Source: Lentisphaeria bacterium
Lineage (GTDB): Bacteria > Verrucomicrobiota > Lentisphaeria > Victivallales > UBA1829
Direction: 5' to 3'
NCBI GenBank assembly: GCA_017541665.1
Contig: JAFXYP010000064.1
Coordinates: 1 to 64,000 of the forward strand
DNA length: 64,000 bases
The notes below the pieces were generated by a model. It was not told the DNA's origin, ran no database searches, and saw nothing but the letters and a program-made list of their open reading frames with translations. The position numbers were made by a program, and so were the translations under genes. Below, piece by piece: positions 37,797-47,060 of the stretch (positions are counted from its first letter, which is position 1; each line of letters begins with the position of its first letter).

Positions 37797-39668
37797 ATGG
37801 CAGAGCAGGCCCCGCGCAGGATCAAGATCGCATGTCCCGGCTGCGGACAGAAGCTCGACGTCTCCGAGATGCCGCCTTTTTCCCGCGTGAACTGCCCCGC
37901 CTGCAATTTCGAGCTCATCGTTCCGAAGTGGTTCAACAACTACCTGCTGGAGGCGCCCGAGGGGAAGGGCGGCATGGCGGTCGTCTACCGCGCGCTCGAC
38001 ATTGCCCTGGACCGCGAGGTCGCCATCAAGATCTTCGACCGGGAGCTTGCCTCGAAGGGCGTTTCCCCGGGCCTCTTCCTGCACGAGGCGCGCATCGCGG
38101 CCACCATCAACCATCCGGCCGTCGTCCCGATCTATTCCTGCGGGGAATGGGACGGCTCCGCGTATATCGTCATGCAGTACATGGGCGGCGGCACGCTCGA
38201 AAGCCGCCTTGCCAAGGCGGGCGGACGCCTGCCGGTCATGGAGACCTGCCGCTGGATCCGCGACGTTTGCGAAGGGCTGGACGCCGCCCGCAGTCTCGGC
38301 ATCATCCACCACGACATCAAGCCCGCGAACATCCTGCTCGACCTCGATTCCAGCGCGAAGGTTTCCGACTTCGGGCTTGCACAGGCCGTTTCCGGCAAAT
38401 CCGCCTCGGCCTTCCTCGATCCCTCCCACATGTGGCTCAGCCCGCATTACGTCAGCCCCGAGAAAGTGCTGACGGGCGAGGAGGGACCCGAAGGCGACGT
38501 CTACAGCCTCGGCGCATCGTTCTACCATCTCCTCGCGGGCGAACCGCCGTTCAAGTCCGCTGACACGCAGGAACTCGTCAACATGAGGACCGAGCGCGAT
38601 CCCGTCTCCCCCGACCTGGTCCGCCCCGACATCACGCCCGCGCTCGCCTCTCTCATCCTCGATATGATGGCCCGCGATCCCGGGGCGCGTCCGACGTACA
38701 AGCAGGCGGCCGCGCGCATCAACGACGCCATCCGCGCCATCATGCGGCCCGCCGTGCCGTCCGTTTCCGGCGCGGGCGCCGCCCCTGCGCCGCAGCCGTC
38801 GCGCAAGGTTTTCAGCGTCCCCGCCGGACGCATCGACCCTGCGAAAAAGCATTCCTACCGCGCCTCGCATATCACGCTGCTTCTGATCCTGCTTTTCCTG
38901 ATGTCCGGCTTCTGTTTCCTCGTATTCCTGCCGCGTTTCGTGGACAAGCGATCCCTGCTAAACGCCGCACCCTCGCTGAGGATCCTCTATGGCGACATGC
39001 CCGCCGAATCCTTCCCCTTCCTGTCCGAATCCTTCTACGATTCCCCGATGCTGGACGCCGAACTCGCCTTCGCCGATTACGACTTCCCGCTCGAAGCCCG
39101 GTACGCCGCCGCCTGGGTCTCCGGGGTCTGCCGGTTGCTGGACGCGGTGCCGTCCGCGACCGCTTCCGCCGCGGACATGGGCGACCATCTCCGTTCCGCC
39201 GCCTCTCTTGCCGGGGTGCGGCCCCCGCCCGCCGACGCGTACTGTCTCGCCGTCCTGTCCCGCCTGGACCCGAATCCGCCGGACGCCTATTTTTCGCCCG
39301 AACAGCAGGTGCGCGTGCTTCTGGGGCGTCTGGTCCGCTCCGTCTACGACCTCGACCCCGGCGAACTCCCGAACGGGCGGATCCCGGACCGCATCCTGAC
39401 TCAGTTCGGTGCGCTTCGTTCGGCGTTCCAATCCCTGCCGGAAGGCTCCTGGCTGGCGAAACTTTACGGACCGAGGCTTCAGGACTGGCAGGCCGCGCTG
39501 TCCGGCGCCGCAGCGCCTTCCGCGGACCTGGAACCTGTCTTCCGCCGTCTGCTCTCCGGTGCATCCGGTCCTGCAAGGAGACCGGGCAGTATTCTCCCCG
39601 GCTCCTCCGCGGCGGTCGACGCGCCGTTCGGCATTCCCTCGCGCACGACGTCCCCGGACGGAGACTGA
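37797..39668 (+). CDS. Membrane serine/threonine protein kinase with N-terminal zinc ribbon
   Basis: A 623-residue protein. A zinc ribbon comes first (C13-x2-C16 ... C33-x2-C36). The kinase domain (about residues 50-315) shows a Gly-rich loop (G-K-G-G-M), ATP-Lys K78, E97, H171-H-D173-I-K-P-A-N catalytic loop, D191-F-G and S-P-E in place of APE. A membrane segment at about 358-378 is followed by about 245 residues outside the cytoplasm with no recognised domain. The catalytic-loop Arg of HRD is His, placing it among non-RD-type kinases. It probably senses the envelope. It follows the WalJ-like gene closely. Confidence 0.88.
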   Translation: MAEQAPRRIKIACPGCGQKLDVSEMPPFSRVNCPACNFELIVPKWFNNYLLEAPEGKGGMAVVYRALDIALDREVAIKIFDRELASKGVSPGLFLHEARIAATINHPAVVPIYSCGEWDGSAYIVMQYMGGGTLESRLAKAGGRLPVMETCRWIRDVCEGLDAARSLGIIHHDIKPANILLDLDSSAKVSDFGLAQAVSGKSASAFLDPSHMWLSPHYVSPEKVLTGEEGPEGDVYSLGASFYHLLAGEPPFKSADTQELVNMRTERDPVSPDLVRPDITPALASLILDMMARDPGARPTYKQAAARINDAIRAIMRPAVPSVSGAGAAPAPQPSRKVFSVPAGRIDPAKKHSYRASHITLLLILLFLMSGFCFLVFLPRFVDKRSLLNAAPSLRILYGDMPAESFPFLSESFYDSPMLDAELAFADYDFPLEARYAAAWVSGVCRLLDAVPSATASAADMGDHLRSAASLAGVRPPPADAYCLAVLSRLDPNPPDAYFSPEQQVRVLLGRLVRSVYDLDPGELPNGRIPDRILTQFGALRSAFQSLPEGSWLAKLYGPRLQDWQAALSGAAAPSADLEPVFRRLLSGASGPARRPGSILPGSSAAVDAPFGIPSRTTSPDGD

Positions 39669-39704
39669 CGGCATCCCCGCGCCGACAACTTTGTCCTCCC
39701 GCGG

Positions 39705-39733
39705 TTGCATTTCGGGCTTCCCGATGCTATATT
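39705..39733 (+). promoter_or_regulatory. Promoter of rsmB
   Basis: TTGCAT, 17-base spacer, TATATT. Confidence 0.6.
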
Positions 39734-39815
39734 ATTTAGATTGGAGCACATGCGGGACGGCGTTCGCCCGCTTCCGCATCCCCGTTATTCCCACACTCGA
39801 CAGAAAGGCTTACCG

Positions 39816-41063
39816 TTGAAGACATCCCGCATTTCCGAGGGCATCCTGGAACACGCGCTCTCCGCCCTGACCGCATGGGAAAATGACGGCATTTCCCTCG
39901 ACGACTGCCTGGACGATCTCCGGGCCGGGGATTTCCCGGCGAAAGCCGCCGTCGCATCGCTCCTTTTCGAGTATTTTCGCCACAAGTATTTCCTGGATTC
40001 CCTGCTCATCCGCCATGCCAGGAAGGGCAAGGTCAACCAGCAGATGCGGCTCCTGGTTTCGCTTGCGGCCGCCCAGGTCTTCTTCCAGACCGGGCTCCCC
40101 TGGCAGTCCGCCGTCAATATCGCCGTCGACACCGCCAAGAAGCTCCGCGGAGCCGGAGGCGGCGCTTTCGTGAACGCCATCCTCCGCGCCTATGTCCGCG
40201 ACGATTCCATCGACCGGGCGCACATCCCCGTCGACTGTCCCCCGCTGCTGCAGGAACGCTGGACCGCCGCCTACGGGCCCGAACGCGCGGCAGCCATCCT
40301 CGGCCAGTTTGCCTCCAATCCGCCGGTTTCGGTGCGGCTGCGTCCCGGCGCGGACGTCTCCCTGCTGGCGGACTGCGGGCCCGAACCGTTCGAGCCGGAC
40401 TTCGACACGGGCGACTTCCGCTTTTTCTCCCTGAAATCCTCCGCCGGGCTTTTCGACAACCCGCTTCTGCAGGACGGCTCCGTCTACGTGCAGGATCCTG
40501 CCACATCCATGGGGCTTGGCCTCCTGGATTTCAGACCGTCCGGCGCCATCCTCGACCTGTGCGCCGCGCCCGGCGGCAAGACCATCATGCTTTCCGAGCT
40601 CGCCGCGCCCGGCGCGAAGATCACCGCCGCCGACCGTTCGGGCAAGCGCGTCTCCACGCTGAACATCAACCTCCGCCGCGCCAAAGTCAAGGCGAAGACC
40701 GTCGTCGCCGACGCCCGCGAACTCCCGTTCCCGCCGCAGTCCTTCGACTTCATCCTCGCCGACGTCCCGTGTTCCAACACCGGCGTCATCCGCCGCCGCC
40801 CCGACGTCCCGTGGCGTTTCTCGAAAAAACGCCTCGCGGAGCTGGCCGTCCTTCAGCATGCCATCCTGAAGAGCGCGGTGTCCATGCTCCGGCCCGGCGG
40901 CACGCTTCTGTATTCCACCTGCAGCCTGGAGTTCGAGGAGAATCTCGGACGCGTCCAGCTTCTTCTTTCCGAGTATCCCGGCCTCACCCTTGTCCGCGAA
41001 CAGACCCTGTTTCCCTCCGATTCGCACGACGGCGCGTTCTCCGCGGTCCTGAAACTCGCCTGA
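39816..41063 (+). CDS. rsmB: 16S rRNA m5C967 methyltransferase
   Basis: A 415-residue enzyme with an N-terminal NusB-like RNA-binding domain (about residues 1-140) and a C-terminal RsmB/NOL1 methyltransferase domain. The SAM site is D-L-C-A-A-P-G-G-K-T. The two catalytic cysteines are in D-V-P-C-S-N-T-G and Y-S-T-C-S-L-E. I prefer the TTG start at 39816, 7 bases after AGAAAGG. An ATG at 39750 in the same frame has GGAG only 3 bases away and would add 22 unlikely residues. Confidence 0.88.
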   Translation: MKTSRISEGILEHALSALTAWENDGISLDDCLDDLRAGDFPAKAAVASLLFEYFRHKYFLDSLLIRHARKGKVNQQMRLLVSLAAAQVFFQTGLPWQSAVNIAVDTAKKLRGAGGGAFVNAILRAYVRDDSIDRAHIPVDCPPLLQERWTAAYGPERAAAILGQFASNPPVSVRLRPGADVSLLADCGPEPFEPDFDTGDFRFFSLKSSAGLFDNPLLQDGSVYVQDPATSMGLGLLDFRPSGAILDLCAAPGGKTIMLSELAAPGAKITAADRSGKRVSTLNINLRRAKVKAKTVVADARELPFPPQSFDFILADVPCSNTGVIRRRPDVPWRFSKKRLAELAVLQHAILKSAVSMLRPGGTLLYSTCSLEFEENLGRVQLLLSEYPGLTLVREQTLFPSDSHDGAFSAVLKLA

Positions 41064-41136
41064 CGCCCCGCCTGCCGGACAGAACCGCCGCATGGTTCCC
41101 CGGCGTGCATCCACTCCGCAAAAACAGACCAGCATC

Positions 41137-42858
41137 ATGAATGACAGACATCAGCCCGACGCGATTTCTCCGGATCCCGTTTCCGGGAAGGAAGCGACTG
41201 CGCCCGGAAACAGCGCGCAGGCCGCGCGCCGCAGGAAATTATTCCTGTTGGTGTGTCTTGTCGTTTTTGCGGTTCTGATCGTGATCCGGGTCATGAATAT
41301 CCTGGAGAACGCTCCGGCATACGACGAGATCTGGACCGTGCAGCACTACACGGACATCCCGGTCGGCGCGGTCTTCACCGATGTTTCCATGCCGAACAAC
41401 CATGTGCTGAACACGCTGGGGATCCGCTTCTTCCTGTCCGCGATCCCGTATCGCAATCCCAAGCTCGCCATGCGAATGACCGCGTTGCTCGGTTTCTGCG
41501 GCCTGTTTCTGGTCCTGCTCCGGGCGTCGCTTCTGCTGTTGAAGAACGATGCCGCCCGGGGCGGCGTCCTGGCCGTGGTGCTGCTGAACGGCATGCTCCT
41601 TCACTACGCCGAGACGGCCCGCGGGTATTCGCTCCAGTCGTTCTTCGTGTTCGGGCTGTTTTTCGCGCTGCTGTGTTTTCAGTTCCGGCCGCCGGAGAAC
41701 CGCCTGTTCAACGCCGCCATGTGGCTGCTCTGCGCAGTCGGGGCATGTCTGTCCGTCTCATCCGGGGTGCTGTACGTCGCCGTCCTGACCGGTTTATGGG
41801 GACTTCTGTATGTGCCGTTCCGGGCGGGGCCCAGGAAGATCTGGCGGGACTGCCGTTGCCTGGTCATTGCCGGCGCGCTCTGGTCGGTTTTCGTGCTGGC
41901 ATGGTACGGCGGCAACTATTCGAGCTTTGCGGAAGGCCGGGTGTTCGGCGAATCCTTCCACTCTCCGGCGCGTTTCCTGTCCTACTGCTGGACTGCCGCC
42001 TTTGACACCGGTCTGGTCTGGGTCCTGCCGTGGCTTGCGGCCGGCGGCATCCTGCTTCGCGGCAGGCCGCAATGGCGGATTTGCGCGCTGGCGGGCGGGG
42101 CGGCGGTCCTGATATTCCTTTCGGCGCTGGTCACGAAGGGCGGCCCGTCGAGGATCTATCTGGCTCTGATTGCTCCGGCTGTTTTCGCGGTCGGCGCCGC
42201 GGCGGACGAATTGCTGACGGAGAACGGAACCCTGCGGCGGATCGGCCTGTGGATCCTGCTGGCCCTTGCTGCTGTCTGCATCTTTTTCTCGAACAGTATG
42301 AGGATGCGGTCCGCCGACCCGGACATGACCGTCATCTTTCAGGAGATCGTGAAGCTGGACCCCCACGTGTTCGTTTCCTATAAATCCACGGACCTGTACG
42401 TGGTGCGGATGCTGTTCAAGGATGACGTGAATACGGACAACTTCAACAGGCAGACTGCGCCGCAGATGCTTCTGCTGCTGCATGACAATGCCATTTCGGC
42501 CGTTCATGCCGGGGACACCCCCATCGAGGAGCTTGTGCCGCCGGGCGCCGCGCCGGTCTCCGTCGACCATGTCGTGCCGGAGGAGAACGTTCTCTTCTAC
42601 CTTTACCGCCTGCGCCCGCTCGAGTCCGGCGAAACGCTGGACGGAAAGGCTGTCCTGTGTTTCACGAACGACTCCATCCGTGAGGACACGAAGCAGTGGC
42701 TGTTCGACCATTTCGGGGTGGTGAACAGCATGCTGTTCGACTGGGATGCGGCGAGGACGTGTTTCGCCGCGCCCGGAAACGGGCTGAACGCCGATGCCCT
42801 GCGGAAACTGGAGCAGAGCAATCCGGGAACCCTTTTCTTCCGGGTCGTCACGGATTGA
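41137..42858 (+). CDS. Second GT39-like integral membrane glycosyltransferase
   Basis: A 573-residue protein with a cytoplasmic start of about 35 residues, about 10 membrane segments and a C-terminal soluble part of about 180 residues. The first periplasmic loop has P-A-Y-D-E-I-W-T-V-Q-H-Y, the acidic donor/catalytic-type motif of GT39/PMT proteins. T-A-R-G-Y-S-L-Q-S in the next loop is also family-like. Donor and acceptor are unknown. It lies 73 bases after rsmB and may share its transcript. It is not closely alike to the GT39-like protein at 18.1-19.8 kb. Confidence 0.75.
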   Translation: MNDRHQPDAISPDPVSGKEATAPGNSAQAARRRKLFLLVCLVVFAVLIVIRVMNILENAPAYDEIWTVQHYTDIPVGAVFTDVSMPNNHVLNTLGIRFFLSAIPYRNPKLAMRMTALLGFCGLFLVLLRASLLLLKNDAARGGVLAVVLLNGMLLHYAETARGYSLQSFFVFGLFFALLCFQFRPPENRLFNAAMWLLCAVGACLSVSSGVLYVAVLTGLWGLLYVPFRAGPRKIWRDCRCLVIAGALWSVFVLAWYGGNYSSFAEGRVFGESFHSPARFLSYCWTAAFDTGLVWVLPWLAAGGILLRGRPQWRICALAGGAAVLIFLSALVTKGGPSRIYLALIAPAVFAVGAAADELLTENGTLRRIGLWILLALAAVCIFFSNSMRMRSADPDMTVIFQEIVKLDPHVFVSYKSTDLYVVRMLFKDDVNTDNFNRQTAPQMLLLLHDNAISAVHAGDTPIEELVPPGAAPVSVDHVVPEENVLFYLYRLRPLESGETLDGKAVLCFTNDSIREDTKQWLFDHFGVVNSMLFDWDAARTCFAAPGNGLNADALRKLEQSNPGTLFFRVVTD

Positions 42859-42889
42859 CCGGATCCCGAATTGCCTGTGCTGCCGCGAC

Positions 42890-42921
42890 AAAAAGCGGTT
42901 CCCCGGAAATGGGGGAACCGC
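42890..42921 (-). terminator. Terminator of the alpha-galactosidase gene
   Basis: Minus strand: 10-base stem GCGGTTCCCC/GGGGAACCGC with a 7-base loop, then TTTTTG. Confidence 0.8.
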
Positions 42922-42949
42922 GCGAGATTGATCGTGGATGGAGAGAAGT

Positions 42950-44722
42950 TCAGTCGGCCGGAGTGATCCGGTAGACGCCCGCGTCATGGCATTTGAGCTC
43001 GCGGGAGAAGGACCCCTCGAACGTGCCGAGGTCTTTCCCTTCCCACAGGTCGCGGACGCGGGCCTTTTTGCCGATGCCGAGTTCGGCGAATTCCACGGAG
43101 ACTTCCGCCGTGTCCTTGACTTCCACGTCGAACGCCTCGTCGGTCAGGATGAGGAATTCGATCGTGCCGCCCTGCCGTTCGGTGCCGTCGGCCAGGACGC
43201 CGCGCGCGGAGATGGTGTCGTATCCTTCGGGGCGGTCGTAGATAATGAGGGAGGCGGCGTGCGTGCCGATGCCGTCGATCTGGCGTCCGTCGGAGGTCTG
43301 TCCGATGCGGGTGTTGCCCCAGCCCTGGGACGCGCTCTTCCAGCGGAGTTCCGTGAGCTTCTTCGTGCCCGCGGGGCCGGAGAGGACGGGTTCCAGCCAG
43401 GCGGCGTGGTCGTAGTTGATGCCGTCGCCGCCGTCGGTCACGGCCAGTGCGAAGGATTTCGAGCCGCCGATGTCGGCCTTGATGACCGCCTCGCGTTCAC
43501 CGGATCCGCCGATCAGGATGCTGCGGTATTTCGCCTTCAGGTAATCGACGTTATGTTTGCCGGGCGTGGATGCGTTGAAGAGCGCGACGTATTTGTCCTT
43601 GCTGCCGGGGACGTCCGCGGTCCAGACGAAGAGGTCGCCCTTCTGCGAGAGCTGGCGGTTGTTCTCGCTGTTCTGGTTGATCTCGATGACCTCCTTGTTC
43701 GTGAGGAGTTTCAGCGTCCAGTCGTCGAGCTTGGTCATGTCGGCGCCGAGGATGAGCGGCGACCGCGCGATCGACCACAGCGTGAAGCACAGGCGCTGCT
43801 CCTCCTGCGTGAAATTCGTCTTGCGGGTGAACTGGATGATGCCGAAGGGGAGCATGTCGGCGTCCGGCCAGGAGCCCTTGATGCGGTAGGGTTCCCACCT
43901 GTGCAGGCGTCCGAACATGCCGTACAGCGGATCCCAGCGGTCCCAGAAATCGTCGGAGACGCGCCACATGTTCGCATGCTCGTCGGCGTGCTTGCCGTTC
44001 TGGATCGGAGTGTCGCCGGGCGAGAGGCTGAGGATAATCGGGCGGCCGCACTTGTCGATGGCTTTGCGGATGGCCTCGATTTCGGCGGTGGCGTACGGAC
44101 GGGAGAGGTCGTCGATCTTGATGAAGTCGAGCCCCCACTCGGCGAACTGCTCGAAGAGGGAATCATAGTATTCCTGCGCGCCGGGCTTGCTCATGTCCAC
44201 GCCGTACATGTCCTGGTTCCACGCGCACGTGCTCCGCATGTTCACGATGTCCTGCGCGCGATAGTTCGTCCCCTTGACCTTCGTGTTCTCGCGGACGGCC
44301 TGGCGCGGGATGCCGCGCATCAGGTGCACGCCGATCTTCAGCCCGCGTTCGTGCATGTAGTCGGCGAGCGGCTTCAATCCCTTGCCGTCCTTCGAGGACG
44401 GGAAACGCCCCGGCGCGGGGATGAACCTGCCGTACTCGTCCATGGAGAAGACATGGCGGGCGTCGCTCTGGAATCCCCTCTGGTTGTCGTTGTACCACTG
44501 GTGGTCGATCACGAAGATGTCCCAGCCGTAGGGCTTCAGTAATTTGATCATGGCTTCCGCCTGTTCCTTCGCCTGAGCTTCGGTCAGGCTGAGGCCGAAA
44601 CAGTCGAAGCTGTTCCATCCCATCGGCGGGGTCGGCGCCCAGTCGTGGAAATCGGCCGCGGAGAGCGCCGCGCCCGCGAGCATGGCGCATGCGATCGTCA
44701 GAGTTTTGAGTGTTGCTTTCAT
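42950..44722 (-). CDS. GH27 alpha-galactosidase with NPCBM-like domain, exported
   Basis: A 590-residue glycoside hydrolase. The signal peptide is residues 1-22 (A-L-S-A-A-D). The GH27 start P-T-P-P-M-G-W-N-S-F-D is followed by the nucleophile in L-D-F-I-K-I-D-D and the probable acid/base Asp in S-D-D-F-W-D-R-W-D. An NPCBM-like carbohydrate-binding region (about residues 420-540: G-D-G-I-N-Y-D-H-A, G-I-G-T-H-A-A-S-L-I) lies in the C-terminal half. It should release terminal alpha-galactose (or alpha-N-acetylgalactosamine) from plant or mucin glycans in the periplasm. It is a single-gene unit. Confidence 0.9.
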   Translation of the reverse strand: MKATLKTLTIACAMLAGAALSAADFHDWAPTPPMGWNSFDCFGLSLTEAQAKEQAEAMIKLLKPYGWDIFVIDHQWYNDNQRGFQSDARHVFSMDEYGRFIPAPGRFPSSKDGKGLKPLADYMHERGLKIGVHLMRGIPRQAVRENTKVKGTNYRAQDIVNMRSTCAWNQDMYGVDMSKPGAQEYYDSLFEQFAEWGLDFIKIDDLSRPYATAEIEAIRKAIDKCGRPIILSLSPGDTPIQNGKHADEHANMWRVSDDFWDRWDPLYGMFGRLHRWEPYRIKGSWPDADMLPFGIIQFTRKTNFTQEEQRLCFTLWSIARSPLILGADMTKLDDWTLKLLTNKEVIEINQNSENNRQLSQKGDLFVWTADVPGSKDKYVALFNASTPGKHNVDYLKAKYRSILIGGSGEREAVIKADIGGSKSFALAVTDGGDGINYDHAAWLEPVLSGPAGTKKLTELRWKSASQGWGNTRIGQTSDGRQIDGIGTHAASLIIYDRPEGYDTISARGVLADGTERQGGTIEFLILTDEAFDVEVKDTAEVSVEFAELGIGKKARVRDLWEGKDLGTFEGSFSRELKCHDAGVYRITPAD

Positions 44723-44805
44723 GGAAAACTCCTGGTATGAGGTTGCTTTGAGTCGGTTCGAGGGAGAGATGAACTCCGGAACAATATCCGGATAGTTTTC
44801 TTTTT

Positions 44806-44833
44806 AATATATTCAATCTCGAAACAAAGTCAA
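44806..44833 (-). promoter_or_regulatory. Promoter of the GH27 gene
   Basis: Minus strand: TTGACT, 16-base spacer, TATATT. Confidence 0.65.
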
Positions 44834-44865
44834 GCTCTGTCCGAAAAAAATATTGACAGAATGAA

Positions 44866-44914
44866 CCCGCCTGCCCGTAATGAACGGAAAAGCCTTCCGT
44901 TCCGGGCAGGCGGG
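44866..44914 (-). terminator. Very stable hairpin after the aromatic-pathway fusion gene
   Basis: Outer stem CCCGCCTGCCCG/CGGGCAGGCGGG and inner stem GAACGGAA/TTCCGTTC with a TAA bulge. T-rich sequence comes only about 15 bases later on the minus strand, so it may stabilise the 3' end rather than act as a simple terminator. Confidence 0.6.
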
Positions 44915-44942
44915 CCGGATCATGCCGTGGGTGAATGCGGAC

Positions 44943-46796
44943 TTACAGCACCGGGTAGCTGCCGAGCAGCTTCAGTTCCTCGGTCAGCGGCTTCAGGCCG
45001 GCGAGCGCGGCGGCCACGCGCGGGGCGTTCGCGGCGCCTTCGATGTCGACGAAGAACCGGTAGTGCCAGCAGCCGGAGCCGGAGGGACGGCTTTCGATCA
45101 TGGTCAGCGTGACGCCGGCGTTCTTGAAGGGTTCCAGGCAGTCGTGGAGTGCGCCGAAGCGTTCGCGCGCCGTGAAGCAGATGCAGCATTTCGCGTGCGG
45201 CATGAGCGTGTTTTCGGCGCGGGAGAGGATCAGGAACCGCGTGCGGTTGTCCGGGGTGTCCTGGATGGAGCGGTCCAGGATGTTCAGGTGGTATTGCGCG
45301 GCGATGCTCTCCCCGCCGATGACGGCGGCGTTCGGGCTGAGCGCGGCGAACTCGGCGGCGCGCGCGTTGGAGCCCACGCCGACGGTCTCGACGTCCGGGA
45401 AGTTGCGTTCGAGGTATTTCCGGCACTGGCCGAGCGACTGGACATGGCTGTAGATGATGCCGATCTTCTCCTTCGGCACGGACGCCATGAGGCAGTGGTG
45501 AATGTTCATGGACGTCTCGGCGTAGATCTTCAGCGTGGTGCCCGCCAGCACGTCGAGCGTGCCGATCACGACGCCCTCCGTGGTGTTCTCCACCGGCACG
45601 CAGCCGTATTCGCACTCGCCGGTTTCGACGGCGGCGAAGACGTTCTGGATGCCGGAGCACGGGCGGTATTCCGCGGTTTCGGCGAAGACTTTCCGCGCGG
45701 CCTCGTGCGTGAACGTCCCGGCAGGCCCCAGGTATGCCACCATGGGCTTGGCGGCGGACATGGCGTGCGGCGTGCCGTGGCGCAGGCGTTCCGCGGCGTT
45801 CAGGATCAGGCGTTCGGTCTCCTCGAATCCGATGCAGGCGTCCGTGACGGAGATGCGCGGGTCGGGGACGACGCCGGGCATCAGGTTCTGCTTGCCGGGC
45901 AGCAGGCAGCTTTCGAGCATCATGCCCGCGATGCCGTCGTTTCCCGCGAGCTTCTGCGACAGGACGTCCTCGAAGACGATGTGCTGTCGGTTCGGGTCGC
46001 GGCGCGAATTGCCGTGGCTGCAGTCGACCACGACCGTGCGCGGGATGCCCGCGTTTTCGAGCTTGCGGAGTGCGGCGTCGATGCACGCGGCGTAGTAGTT
46101 CTCGCCGGAGATGCCGCCGCGCAGGACCAGGTGGCAGTACGGGTTGCCCTCGCTGCGGATGATGCCGCTGCGGCCGTCGTGCATGATCCCGATGTAGCTG
46201 TGCGGCGCGCGGGCGGCGCAGATGGCGTCCACTGCGATCTGCAGGTTGCCGTCGGTGCTGTTCTTGAACCCGACGGGCATTTCGAGCGCGCTGGCGAGCT
46301 GGCGGTGCGTCTGGGACTCCGTCGTGCGGGCGCCGATCCCGGCCCACGAAACGAGTTCGGAGAGGTAGTTTGCGATGGCGGGGTCGAGCAGTTCGGTGGC
46401 GGTGCCGAGCCCGAGCGCCGAGACATCGAGCAGCAGTTTGCGGGCGAGCTCCAGGCCGCGCGCGATATCGCAGCCGCCGTCCAGTTCGGGATCGTACACG
46501 AGCCCCTTCCAGCCGAGCGTGGTGCGCGGTTTCTCGAAATAGCACCGCATCACGATCTTGACCTCGTCCGAGACGCGTTCCGACAGCTTCGCGAGCTTCT
46601 CCGCGTATTCCAGTGCGGCGGGGATGTTGTGGATGGAGCACGGGCCGGCGATCACCATGAGGCGCTTGTCCGTCCGGTCGAAGATCCGGCGCAGCTCGGC
46701 ACGGTTCCGGGTGATGTGTTCCACGATGGACGCGTTCGGCGCAAGTTCGGACGCGAGTTGTTCGGGCGATTTGATGGGCTGTTCTGTCTGGTTCAT
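44943..46796 (-). CDS. DAHP synthase fused to prephenate dehydratase-ACT
   Basis: A 617-residue bifunctional enzyme. Residues 1-345 are an AroG/F/H-type 3-deoxy-7-phosphoheptulonate synthase: G-P-C-S-I-H (51-56), K-P-R-T-T-L-G-W-K-G (89-98) and metal-site D-C-S-H-G-N. Residues about 352-530 are prephenate dehydratase: Y-L-G-P-A-G-T-F-T-H, E-N-T-T-E-G and N-R-T-R-F. An ACT domain (about 540-617) has R-F-G-A-L-H and E-S-R-P-S. It thus joins the first step of the shikimate pathway to the phenylalanine branch, and the ACT domain would let Phe control activity. No chorismate mutase domain is seen. It is preceded by an attenuator. Confidence 0.93.
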   Translation of the reverse strand: MNQTEQPIKSPEQLASELAPNASIVEHITRNRAELRRIFDRTDKRLMVIAGPCSIHNIPAALEYAEKLAKLSERVSDEVKIVMRCYFEKPRTTLGWKGLVYDPELDGGCDIARGLELARKLLLDVSALGLGTATELLDPAIANYLSELVSWAGIGARTTESQTHRQLASALEMPVGFKNSTDGNLQIAVDAICAARAPHSYIGIMHDGRSGIIRSEGNPYCHLVLRGGISGENYYAACIDAALRKLENAGIPRTVVVDCSHGNSRRDPNRQHIVFEDVLSQKLAGNDGIAGMMLESCLLPGKQNLMPGVVPDPRISVTDACIGFEETERLILNAAERLRHGTPHAMSAAKPMVAYLGPAGTFTHEAARKVFAETAEYRPCSGIQNVFAAVETGECEYGCVPVENTTEGVVIGTLDVLAGTTLKIYAETSMNIHHCLMASVPKEKIGIIYSHVQSLGQCRKYLERNFPDVETVGVGSNARAAEFAALSPNAAVIGGESIAAQYHLNILDRSIQDTPDNRTRFLILSRAENTLMPHAKCCICFTARERFGALHDCLEPFKNAGVTLTMIESRPSGSGCWHYRFFVDIEGAANAPRVAAALAGLKPLTEELKLLGSYPVL

Positions 46797-46851
46797 GGTG
46801 ATTCCTTGGGGTTGAGAAGTATTTTAGTTTTTGTGTTGTTGTTTTTCGGGA

Positions 46852-46889
46852 AAAGAAAAACCGCATTCGTGGGATTGGCCCGGATGCGG
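46852..46889 (-). terminator. Second leader terminator before the DAHPS-PDT gene
   Basis: Minus strand: CCGCAT...ATGCGG stem (46884-46889 with 46861-46866), then TTTTTCTTTT. It lies downstream of the main attenuator hairpin and before the start codon, giving tandem terminators. Confidence 0.65.
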
Positions 46890-46900
46890 CGGTGTCTGCC

Positions 46901-46942
46901 AAAAAAAGAAAACGGGTCAGGCCCCTGCTTGGGCCGAACCCG
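46901..46942 (-). terminator. Attenuator terminator (segments 3:4) of the aromatic leader
   Basis: Minus strand: CGGGT-TC-GGCCC pairs with GGGCC-TG-ACCCG over AAGCAG, followed by TTTTCTTTTTTT. Segment 3 (46936-46946, CAAGCGGGTTC) can instead pair with upstream segment 2 (46974-46985, GAAGCCCGTTTG) for 11 base pairs with one bulge, an antiterminator. Confidence 0.82.
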
Positions 46943-46986
46943 CTTGATGTCATACTTTTCTCGTGTACACGTGCAAACGGGCTTCG

Positions 46987-47052
46987 TCAGGCGGTAAATC
47001 GCCAGGAGAAGCCGTAAAATCGAATGCTGTTGTACGCGGAGATCGTTTTCAT
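46987..47052 (-). CDS. Aromatic leader peptide (21 residues) of the DAHPS-PDT attenuator
   Basis: A short reading frame, ATG at 47052..47050 and TGA at 46989..46987. It begins M-K-T-I-S-A-Y and has 6 aromatic residues of 21: Y7, F12, Y13, F15, W17 and F19, so Phe, Tyr and Trp are all sampled. The stop lies one base before segment 2 of the attenuator, so a ribosome reaching the stop would block segment 2 and allow termination. Stalling at the aromatic codons would leave it free. No Shine-Dalgarno site is seen and the predicted transcript start is only 1-3 bases upstream, so it may be translated leaderless. Confidence 0.75.
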   Translation of the reverse strand: MKTISAYNSIRFYGFSWRFTA

Positions 47053-47060
47053 AATGTTTT

